From: Bacteroidales bacterium
GTDB taxonomy: Bacteria > Bacteroidota > Bacteroidia > Bacteroidales > P3
Assembly (NCBI GenBank): GCA_017560705.1
Contig: JAFZEK010000064.1
Location: 1 to 12,344, forward strand
Direction: 5' to 3'
DNA length: 12,344 nt
Positions within the stretch are counted from its first letter, which is position 1, and every line of letters begins with the position of its first letter. Positions 7,301 through 12,344 of the stretch are shown here, piece by piece. Under the pieces are notes generated by a model. The model searched no databases, was not told the origin of the DNA, and saw only the letters and a program-made list of their open reading frames with translations. Position numbers and translations under genes: made by a program.

Positions 7301-7474
7301 GGCTGCCATACCATGGGCATCGGTCATAACTACCACGGTAGGAGCTGTAAGGTCGGGGAATACATCCACATCCATCTTTTGTGTGGTGTAGGTTCCGGCC
7401 ACTATAAGAACAATGGAAGCTGCTAGGATAAGCAGTTTATTGTTCAATGAGAATTTTATTATCTTGTTTAGCAT
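4346..7474 (-). CDS. CusA/CzcA-family heavy-metal RND efflux pump
   Basis: A 1042-residue inner-membrane proton/metal antiporter of the HME-RND family, full length. An N-terminal membrane helix (about 10-30) and the DVFPDLTAP signature (37-45) lead into the first periplasmic loop (~35-335). Helices 2-6 span about 337-497, a second loop runs ~555-860, and five helices (~863-1018) finish it. Proton-relay residues sit in helix 4: AIGSLVDDAIVDVEN at 396-410, with D402 and E409 matching CusA D405 and E412. The DFG form of zinc/cobalt/cadmium CzcA is absent. By hand alignment, the CusA copper-binding methionines (573, 623, 672) are not conserved: the regions read NEGSLTISAVAKPG (563-576), STNSAEVDV (617-625) and GQPLGHRIDHMLSG (656-669). 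The substrate is therefore unresolved. It lies between the adaptor and outer-membrane genes. Confidence 0.95.
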   Translation of the reverse strand: MLNKIIKFSLNNKLLILAASIVLIVAGTYTTQKMDVDVFPDLTAPTVVVMTDAHGMAAEEVERLVTFPIETAVNGATNVRRVRSASLQGSSFVWVEFDWGMDVFRARQIVSEKMVTLTGSLPEGVTPVLAPQSSVMGEILFIGLQADSTSMMELRTLAEWVVKPAILATGGVSQVTIIGGDYKQYQILADPIRMAAYNVTMDDLEAVGRTISKNSIGSVVRDYGNEYALRGMARTNDLEELGQTFVKSLNGKPVRVSDVADVVIGSAIKMGHASSNANPAVILSVSKQPNINTLNVTKNIERNLEDIKKSLPKDVVMDTKIFRQADFIEASVSNVGSALIEGAIFVIIILFLFLGSFRTTLISIIAIPLSLLGTVIVLHFLGMNINTMTLGGMCIAIGSLVDDAIVDVENVYKRLRENFRLPKAERKSAFTVVFEASSEIRSSIVNATFIIIVTFVPLFFLTGMEGRMLKPLGIAYIVSLFMSLIVAMTITPLLCKMLLSGNKYLSKNEKDSWVATKLGKAYHTSLDWALNHKGQILYPTIALFLIAVGLLFTMGRSFLPDFNEGSLTISAVAKPGVSLDESNRLGNLIENELLAIPEVNTTSRRTGRGELDEHSQSTNSAEVDVNFTLTNRSKDEFMADVRSRLAAIPGIATTVGQPLGHRIDHMLSGTRASIAIKLFGTDLSRMYMMGNKIKTSISGIEGLVDVNVEQQTETPQLQIRAKRDMLAQYGITIDQFNKFVELAFSGEKLSEIYEGQRSFDLVLKLNDDYTGSIDKVKSALIDTERGGKVPLEEVAEIVSVGGPNSISRENVQRKMVVSANVAGRDLESVVNDIKANIERDIELPEGYRIEYGGQFENAEAATRTLILTFIAAILVIFMLLYIEFKNTALSGIVLLNLPLALIGGVVAIFITSKIMSIPAIIGFITLFGIATRNGILLISNYQHRSQDRLPLRKTVVNGSLDRLNPILMTALTAALALIPMIINGDKSGNEIQSPMAVVVLGGLVTSTLLNIYVIPIVYEIFAKRQEKRMQAKANNNIDNEND

Positions 7475-7491
7475 ACTATTCTGTTTTTATG

Positions 7492-7519
7492 CACAGCCTC
7501 AAAAAAAAGGGTGGCTGTG
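7492..7519 (-). other. Intercistronic hairpin between adaptor and pump genes
   Basis: CACAGCC (7492-7498) pairs with GGCTGTG (7513-7519) around a 14-base A-rich loop, in the 74-base gap between the adaptor stop and the pump start. On the transcribed (minus) strand the loop is uridine-rich but no U tract follows the stem, so read-through into the pump gene is expected. It could tune relative expression or mRNA stability within the operon. Confidence 0.4.
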
Positions 7520-7548
7520 TTGATTGTTTTTCTTAAAAGATATATCTA

Positions 7549-9057
7549 TTAATGTACGTGTCCGGCATGAGGGTCTAAAGCTCCCGAAGCTTGTGCAAGT
7601 TTTACAAGCACAGCACCTTTGGCCACTACGCGTTCACCTTGTTGTAGACCGCTTACGATGGCTGTTCTGTAGCCGTCGGTAGAGCCTTTTTGGATTTCGC
7701 GTTTCTCAAATAGTTCGGGGGTTAACTGTACAAATACAAAGAAGTTGCCCATTTCTTCGATAAGTGCACCGTTGGCAACGGTAAGCATAGGATTATCCGA
7801 TTGGGTTTTGATGTAAAGGTCTACAAAGCTGCCCGATAGAAGTCCGATGGTGTTGTTTACTTCGAAGGTTACGGGGATTAGCACGTTGCCGTATTCGGCA
7901 CTTTTACCAAAAGATACGAGCTTGCCGTCGAGGTCTTCCAAGCGGTAGCTGGTGTTGGTTTTAGGTATGCGGAAATTGGCGGTGCTTATGTTGTTCAAAA
8001 CGGAATAGTATCTAGGTTGTAGCTCGGCACGGATATATAGTTTTTTGTTTTGCGACACGGAAAGGATTGGATGTCCTGCTTCCACATATTCGCCGTTGCT
8101 TACAAGCAGTTGGCATACGTAGCCGCTTATAGGCGACGACACTCGTTGTCCGCTTTTCGAGAAGTTTTGTTTTATAGTTTCGTACACAGCTTTAGCGTTT
8201 TCGTATTCGGCTTTGCTGCGTTGTAGTTCGCTTTCGGATATTATTTTGTCTTTGGCTAGAGATGTTTTGCGGTCGTATTCCGCTTTGGCTAGCTTGTAGT
8301 TGTTAGAGGCTTCAGCATAGCGTACTGTCATATTGTTGTCGGCCATGTTGCTGCTTTCTATTCCAAATAATTCTTGACCGGCCGATACTGCTGTGCCTTC
8401 GGTTATCTTGGCATTGGAGAAGGTAACTACTCCGCTCGATTTTGCCACTATTATGCGTTCATCGCCTTGCGATGGAAGTATTTGTGCGGTGGTCTTTATT
8501 ACTTCGCCAAAAGGTTCATACTTCACCTCTTCGGTGGCAAAGCTCACTTTCCAGCTTTGTTCTTTGGTGAATGTCACGGCGTTGCTGTTGCTTATCATGC
8601 TGTTGTGAGCATGTTCGTTGGCGGCGGCTTTGTCGGCAAAAACCTCTATGCCGTCCACCACTATGCGTGATGTGCTGTTGCCGTTCTTTATGTCGTAGAC
8701 TAAGCGTCCGGCACCTGCATGTGTAGGACTTAGGTTGAACCTATAAGTGCCTTTGCTAGTGGCAGTAGGTAGTGTTTGGCGAATGCCGTTGCTACCTACG
8801 ATGAGGCTAAGAGTTATCTCGGCCGAATCTAGTGGCTTAAAGTTGGATAGATGTGTGAAATGCGATAGCACTACGCTGTTTTGCCCTACTACAAAGGGTG
8901 TGGCTTTGGCATATAACTCAAAGTCTTGATTATAAGCCGTAAGTTGAAGATTGTCTTCGTGGTCGTGAGAGTGGCTATGACCCGAATGATTATTATTGCA
9001 GCTGGCAATGCCAAATACAACTAATATTGATAGTATTATATAACTTGTTCTTTTCAT
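7549..9057 (-). CDS. CusB/CzcB-type periplasmic adaptor (membrane fusion) lipoprotein
   Basis: A 502-residue adaptor linking the RND pump to the outer-membrane channel. The lipoprotein signal ends in GIASC (lipidated Cys20), anchoring it to a membrane. Right after it lies a His cluster HSGHSHSHDH (24-33), and the protein ends in HAGHVH (497-502); both look like metal ligands. An extra N-terminal domain (~37-140) resembles the extended N-terminus of CzcB-type adaptors. The lipoyl/barrel halves are near 200-235 and 306-335, either side of a helical hairpin (~240-300), followed by beta-barrel and membrane-proximal domains (~340-490; SPISGYVCQ at 307-315 is the typical re-entry into the lipoyl domain). 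It starts 12 bases after the His-rich gene's stop and precedes the pump gene by 74 bases. Family sure; metal identity not. Confidence 0.93.
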   Translation of the reverse strand: MKRTSYIILSILVVFGIASCNNNHSGHSHSHDHEDNLQLTAYNQDFELYAKATPFVVGQNSVVLSHFTHLSNFKPLDSAEITLSLIVGSNGIRQTLPTATSKGTYRFNLSPTHAGAGRLVYDIKNGNSTSRIVVDGIEVFADKAAANEHAHNSMISNSNAVTFTKEQSWKVSFATEEVKYEPFGEVIKTTAQILPSQGDERIIVAKSSGVVTFSNAKITEGTAVSAGQELFGIESSNMADNNMTVRYAEASNNYKLAKAEYDRKTSLAKDKIISESELQRSKAEYENAKAVYETIKQNFSKSGQRVSSPISGYVCQLLVSNGEYVEAGHPILSVSQNKKLYIRAELQPRYYSVLNNISTANFRIPKTNTSYRLEDLDGKLVSFGKSAEYGNVLIPVTFEVNNTIGLLSGSFVDLYIKTQSDNPMLTVANGALIEEMGNFFVFVQLTPELFEKREIQKGSTDGYRTAIVSGLQQGERVVAKGAVLVKLAQASGALDPHAGHVH

Positions 9058-9069
9058 TGTTTCAATGGA

Positions 9070-9348
9070 TTAATGTTTATGATTACATTCTTCAGAATGA
9101 GTGTGTTCTTCTTCTACTGTGAAAGTTTCTTGAGCAGGCTGATTGTCGGGGTTGCATTCGTGGCTGTGACCTTCGTGGTCATGACCGCTGCACTCGTGAC
9201 TATGACCTTCGTGGTTGTGTCCTTCATGACTTTCAGCGTGTTCGCAGCTTTCGCTGTGGCTGTGTTGTTCAGATGAATTGTTGCAGCATGCAAAAAACAT
9301 TACAACGGCTGCACTTAATGCTAAATGTTTTATAGTTCTTAGTTTCAT
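9070..9348 (-). CDS. Small histidine-rich lipoprotein, putative periplasmic metal binder
   Basis: A 92-residue protein with a lipoprotein signal ending FFACC (lipidation most likely at Cys21) and an almost wholly low-complexity mature part. Sixteen histidines follow the signal, mostly in repeated HxH and EGHxH units (residues ~29-65), with four further cysteines in ESC, HEC, HEC and EEC contexts and a closing HTHSEECNHKH. Such sequences bind divalent metals such as zinc, nickel, cobalt or copper. It lies directly upstream of the efflux adaptor (12-base gap), whose own N-terminus carries a related His cluster, so it may hand metal to the pump or buffer it in the periplasm. No catalytic domain and no named family recognised; the internal repeats may vary in copy number between strains. 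Confidence 0.85.
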   Translation of the reverse strand: MKLRTIKHLALSAAVVMFFACCNNSSEQHSHSESCEHAESHEGHNHEGHSHECSGHDHEGHSHECNPDNQPAQETFTVEEEHTHSEECNHKH

Positions 9349-9525
9349 ATCCTTACTGTGTTTTTTCGATTAATAAATGGTGGCTCGCAGGCTTTATGTG
9401 CTTGCCACAGAATAAAATGTTTGTTTGGTAAATTGAATACAAATGTTGAGGCTTCTCGATTAAGCGTAATGAGAAGAAACTCATTAAGATAGAACAGTGG
9501 AACGAGGATTCCACAATATATAATA
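9349..9525 (-). other. Spacer with two hairpins between the first two efflux-operon genes
   Basis: This 177-base gap holds GTGGAA/TTCCAC (9497-9502 with 9509-9514), a 6-bp hairpin 12 bases beyond the stop of the upstream gene, and CTTCTC/GAGAAG (9452-9457 with 9471-9476). On the minus strand neither is followed by a strong U tract. No TAnnTTTG promoter was found here, so the downstream genes probably depend on the promoter at ~10016. A partial terminator or RNA-processing site is possible. Confidence 0.35.
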
Positions 9526-9957
9526 CTAGCAGGAAGGAGGTGCCCTCAGCGAAGGCTCGGCAAATGCTTGTATACTTGGCAGATGGAAAGTATACGGATT
9601 GTACATCATTGCCTTGGCTTCCAAATACAAAGCTGTATTGGGCAAAGACCAACTTGCAATATAATAGTCTTGATAATCTGATTCAATGGCATGTGCAACG
9701 GACTCTCTTTCTTTGGTGTTTAGCACTAGCTTGGAAAGCAAATCTTGCAACCTGCAAGTGTTATTTTCGGAGTCGTTGGTAGAACAATCGTTATTTTCGC
9801 AACCTAGAGATAAAAGGCTGAACTCGTGGCAACAATCGGCCGATGAATGTGAGAAAACCTCATTGCCAAAATGATGATGATGGGGAACAACAGCATGTAC
9901 CAATATAATAATATTGGCAAGTATTAAAAATAAAATGGCTGTCGTTTTCTTAATCAT
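9526..9957 (-). CDS. Secreted His/Cys-containing protein, DUF6769-like
   Basis: A 143-residue protein, first gene of the metal-efflux operon. It begins with a hydrophobic signal or anchor (about residues 5-23, TTAILFLILANIIILVHAVV) followed at once by PHHHH (25-29), then a cysteine/histidine-rich stretch with Cys42, 43, 53, 58 and 68 and His37 and 44, and a C-terminus of LRAPPSC. The PHHHH after the signal and the final LRAPP are, as I recall, features of DUF6769 proteins, which accompany CusA/CzcA-type efflux genes in Bacteroidales; this assignment is from memory. Exported location and metal binding are inferred from sequence. The ATG at 9957 gives the only sensible signal peptide and lies about 50 bases after the predicted transcription start. 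Confidence 0.75.
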   Translation of the reverse strand: MIKKTTAILFLILANIIILVHAVVPHHHHFGNEVFSHSSADCCHEFSLLSLGCENNDCSTNDSENNTCRLQDLLSKLVLNTKERESVAHAIESDYQDYYIASWSLPNTALYLEAKAMMYNPYTFHLPSIQAFAEPSLRAPPSC

Positions 9958-10008
9958 TACTTTGTATTACAATGCGTTAAACACTAAATCTATGAATAAA
10001 TCACCATG

Positions 10009-10016
10009 CAAAGATA
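10009..10016 (-). promoter_or_regulatory. -7 element of the metal-efflux operon promoter
   Basis: On the minus strand TATCTTTG (10016-10009) matches the Bacteroides -7 consensus TAnnTTTG, followed by GCATGG. The -33 region is poor: no clean TTTG is found at the expected 18-20 base distance, which could mean reliance on an activator. The start would lie near 10002, about 45 bases before the first gene. No metal-regulator gene is adjacent. Confidence 0.5.
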
Positions 10017-10305
10017 CACAAAAATTTGAATATGAAAAACGTTTGGAAATATTTTTGAACAATTGTAGGAAAATGCTGTGTTTGTGGATTATAATTTTTT
10101 GGGGATAGATGTATTTGAATAGCCTTTTTTTGTGAGATCTGTTGGAAATATGAAGGGCAAGTTTTCCATTTGCCGGAAAGTTGGAATAAAAGCAACTTCT
10201 AGGCACAATAATAGCCACACCCGGGTATAAATTTGCTGAAACCCTATTGTCGTGACTTTGATACCTAGGTCTTGTAAAAAGGGTAGGCGGATGGTCGTTT
10301 TTTTT

Positions 10306-10390
10306 ATCGTGATGGAAATTTATCTCCGTCACGATGTAGTAAAAAATCCATCACGATGAAAATTTATCTCCATCACGATGAATTTTTGAA
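10306..10390. repeat. TCCATCACGATG repeat with 22-bp period and hairpin
   Basis: The 12-mer TCCATCACGATG (first copy TCCGTCACGATG) starts at 10325, 10347 and 10369, exactly 22 bases apart, with AT-rich variable remainders. An inverted copy, ATCGTGATGGA (10306-10316), precedes it and can pair with 10325-10335 (10 of 11 plus a G-U). AAATTTATCTCC is also repeated 44 bases apart (10316 and 10360). No coding function is seen. Confidence 0.75.
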
Positions 10391-10460
10391 ATGGGCATTT
10401 TTTTTTGTTTGTTCTTATATGTAATTGATTTTTAGCTTTTAGCTTGAGGGGTTTAATGTA

Positions 10461-10870
10461 GTGTGTAACGACAAAGCGAACTGTTACGCTTTAGGGTGTT
10501 ACGCTTTGCTACCTAAAAGATAATCAATAGTTTATAGCCTATTTTAGAAGGCGTAACACCGTAACACTAGTGTGTGACTACACGCATAATAATTTATGTT
10601 GAGGAAACTAAAAATAGATATATTTCTGTCTAAAAGAAAATTGAATATAAATTTATCTATATAAATAATGTGACACCTATTTATTATATATATTATATAT
10701 TAAGTAAGTATGTATGTTGAATAAATTAAGGATAGTTCTCTGAAAATACCTATACATATATGTATGCGTGTAGTGACACATAGGTGTTACGCTAAAAATG
10801 AGTAAAAATGCTATTTATGATATTGATAATTAGAATATTGTAAAGCGTAACACCTTTAGGCGTAACACTT
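10461..10870. repeat. Palindromic cluster of GTGTTACGC motifs around an AT-rich core
   Basis: GTGTTACGC occurs on the plus strand at 10496 and 10784 and with one mismatch at 10481; its reverse complement occurs at 10551, 10845 and 10860, with an 8-base version at 10560. The outer pairs form a long inverted repeat: 10481-10507 matches the reverse complement of 10842-10868 at 23 of 27 positions. A nested inverted repeat pairs 10571-10587 with 10764-10780 (16 of 17), and ACACCTAT (10673-10680) with ATAGGTGT (10780-10787). The centre (about 10600-10740) is extremely AT-rich. No gene is present. It may be a protein-binding array, a decayed mobile element or a replication-type site. Confidence 0.6.
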
Positions 10871-10894
10871 TATAAAAACGAGTTTTTGCTTTAA

Positions 10895-10939
10895 GGCACC
10901 TTCTAAAAATTACTCTAAAGCATTTTTTTAGGAGGTGCC
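10895..10939 (-). terminator. Hairpin downstream of tex
   Basis: GGCACCTTCTAAAAA (10895-10909) and TTTTTAGGAGGTGCC (10925-10939) form a 15-bp stem with one imperfect pair and a 15-base loop, 20 bases beyond the tex stop. No long uridine tract follows on the minus strand, and the imperfect pair is a G-U only in plus-strand RNA, so it may be a relic of a repeat family (compare arms of the 2865-3130 element) acting as a 3' end. Confidence 0.45.
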
Positions 10940-10958
10940 ATGAAATATTCTAGAGGTG

Positions 10959-12344
10959 TTATTTAATGTCTCTCATTGATAGGGAGATACGGTTGCGTTT
11001 TACATCTACTTCTGTTACTTTCACTTTCACGTGTTGATGTAGTTTCACCACTTCGTTTGGGTCTTTGATGTATCGGTCTGCCATTTGGCTTACGTGTACT
11101 AGTCCGTCTTGGTGAACACCCACGTCTACAAAAGCTCCAAATGCTGTGATGTTGGTTACTATTCCCGGTAGCACCATGCCTTCGTACAAGTCTTCGATGC
11201 GAGACACATTTTTGTCGAACTCAAAGACTTCGAACTTGGTTCTTGGGTCGAGGCCCGGCTTGTCTAGCTCCTTCATAATGTCCTGCAAGGTGGGTAATCC
11301 ACAGTCATTGGACACGAATTTGTTGATGTCTATCTTTTCGCGTAGTTCTTTGCTGGAAATTAAGTCTTCTACCGATGCACCAACAGCTTCGGCCATCTTT
11401 TCCACAAGGGCATATCTTTCGGGGTGCACTGCACTGCGGTCCAGTGGGTTTTGGGCGTTGCGTATTCGTAGGAAGCCTGCACATTGCTCGAAGGCTTTTT
11501 CGCCTAAGCGTTCCACCTTTAGTAGTTCTTTTCGCGAATTGAATGCTCCATTCTTGTTGCGGTGTTCTACTATTTTTTTTGCTAGCATAGGTCCGATGCC
11601 CGACACGTAGCTGAGCAGTTCTTTGCTAGCGGTGTTTAGCTCTACGCCCACATTGTTTACACAGCTTACTACCACGTCGTTAAGGCTTTCTTGTAGCAGT
11701 GTTTGGTTCACATCGTGTTGGTATTGCCCTACGCCTATGGATTTTGGGTCTATTTTTACTAGTTCCGAAAGGGGGTCCATAAGTCGGCGACCGATGGACA
11801 CGGCTCCACGCACCGTAACGTCGTAATCTGGAAACTCTTGGCGTGCAATGTCTGATGCCGAATATACCGAAGCACCGTTTTCGCTCACCATTACGGCGAT
11901 AACTTTGGTTTTAAATCTAGCTCTTTTCACGAGCTCCTCTGTTTCGCGACCAGCTGTGCCGTTGCCTATGGCTATAGCTTCTATTTTGAATGCTTCTACG
12001 AGGTTTTCTAGTTTCTTTACGGAATCGTGTTCCTCACGCACCGAGGTGAATGGATATATAGTTTCGTTGTGTATTAGTTCGGCTTGTTCGTTGAGACATA
12101 CTACTTTACATCCAGTGCGGAATCCCGGGTCGATAGCTAGCACTCGTTTTTGTCCTAGAGGTGAGGCTAGTAGCAGCTGACGTAGGTTTTCGGAGAAAAC
12201 TTTTATAGCTTCTTGGTCGGCCTTCTCTTTCAAGATGTTGTAGAATTCTGTTTCCATCGATGAGGATAGTAGGCGTTTGAAACTGTCTTTCACCGCCATT
12301 TTTATTTGTGTAGAGGCTTCGTTATTAGATTTTACAAACTGACG
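10959..12344 (-). CDS. tex: Transcription accessory protein Tex, 5' part missing (window edge)
   Basis: The C-terminal 461 residues of Tex; the frame is open to the last base of the window, and the internal ATG at 12299 is not the start. Full-length Tex is usually about 700-775 residues. Numbered from the window edge, the fragment carries a YqgF/RNase-H-like domain (~67-165, starting KRVLAIDPGFRTGCKV with the conserved Asp), helix-hairpin-helix motifs (~238-295, including VSGIGPMLAKKIVEHR and VERLGEKAFEQCAGFLRI), and a C-terminal S1 RNA-binding domain (~387-457, GIVTNITAFGAFVDVGVHQDGLVHVS). Tex binds nucleic acid and RNA polymerase and affects transcription and stress tolerance. No frameshift or missing domain is seen in the visible part. 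Identity is very secure. Confidence 0.97.
   Translation of the reverse strand, partial: RQFVKSNNEASTQIKMAVKDSFKRLLSSSMETEFYNILKEKADQEAIKVFSENLRQLLLASPLGQKRVLAIDPGFRTGCKVVCLNEQAELIHNETIYPFTSVREEHDSVKKLENLVEAFKIEAIAIGNGTAGRETEELVKRARFKTKVIAVMVSENGASVYSASDIARQEFPDYDVTVRGAVSIGRRLMDPLSELVKIDPKSIGVGQYQHDVNQTLLQESLNDVVVSCVNNVGVELNTASKELLSYVSGIGPMLAKKIVEHRNKNGAFNSRKELLKVERLGEKAFEQCAGFLRIRNAQNPLDRSAVHPERYALVEKMAEAVGASVEDLISSKELREKIDINKFVSNDCGLPTLQDIMKELDKPGLDPRTKFEVFEFDKNVSRIEDLYEGMVLPGIVTNITAFGAFVDVGVHQDGLVHVSQMADRYIKDPNEVVKLHQHVKVKVTEVDVKRNRISLSMRDIK

Larger units (their letters stand above)
9958..10958. other. Kilobase intergenic region without a convincing gene
   Basis: Lies upstream of the efflux operon and downstream of tex, so only the former's promoter is expected. 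From 10020 to 10300 I see nothing definite beyond the fragment GCAACTTCTAGGCAC near 10190. The rest holds the 22-bp-period repeat, the GTGTTACGC cluster and the tex 3' hairpin. ORFs here (for example the 121-codon one at 9967-10332, minus) lack domains and cross the repeats. Confidence 0.6.

Noticed and set aside
9353..9652. 99-codon minus-strand ORF overlapping the DUF6769-like gene
   Set aside because: Different frame of the same strand, no signal or domain, and it overlaps a gene with clear features.
10306..10390. Possible CRISPR array
   Set aside because: Only three 12-base repeats at 22-bp spacing, spacers of 10 bases and partly alike, no cas genes.
10959..12299. A separate S1-domain protein starting at ATG 12299
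   Set aside because: The frame remains open upstream to the window edge and the fragment starts mid-way through the Tex domain order.

Overview
The window looks like chromosome from a member of the Bacteroidales (Bacteroidota). Three candidate promoters match the Bacteroides-type -7 element TAnnTTTG rather than the E. coli consensus, genes lack clear Shine-Dalgarno sequences, and the recognisable proteins have Bacteroidales-like character. Base composition is AT-rich, most strongly between genes. Genus and species cannot be fixed from this sequence.

Layout. Positions 1-340 hold a minus-strand promoter with a structured, possibly leader, transcript leaving the window, followed by a strong plus-strand hairpin terminator (299-334). 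Next comes a compact plus-strand operon (560-2002): an ECF-type sigma factor, a small single-pass membrane protein whose start overlaps the sigma gene (possible anti-sigma), and a lipoprotein. A monocistronic plus-strand gene (2156-2638) encodes an MGMT/Ada_C-fold protein in which the acceptor-cysteine motif PCHRV reads PYWRV, so it is more likely an alkyltransferase-like protein than a repair enzyme. The gap at 2639-3150 holds a 22-bp tandem repeat and a 266-bp MITE-like element with 19-bp perfect terminal inverted repeats and a TATTTT direct repeat on each side.

The largest unit is a minus-strand metal-efflux operon (9957 to 3151). In order of transcription it encodes a secreted His/Cys-rich DUF6769-like protein, a small very His-rich lipoprotein, a CusB/CzcB-type adaptor lipoprotein with His clusters at both ends, a CusA/CzcA-type RND pump, and a TolC-type outer-membrane factor. 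Together the last three would form a tripartite pump across the envelope, with the His-rich proteins as likely periplasmic metal binders. The pump lacks the three periplasmic methionines of E. coli CusA as judged by hand alignment, so a divalent metal is at least as plausible a substrate as Cu/Ag.

Positions 9958-10958 form a kilobase without a convincing gene but rich in structure: a second, unrelated 22-bp-period repeat, and a 390-bp palindromically organised cluster of a GTGTTACGC motif around an AT-rich core. The window ends in the C-terminal two thirds of the minus-strand gene for Tex, a nucleic-acid-binding transcription accessory protein. A short motif, CTTCTAAAAA, recurs just downstream of several genes and forms the arms of the MITE-like element. 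No tRNA, rRNA, CRISPR array or transposase gene was seen.
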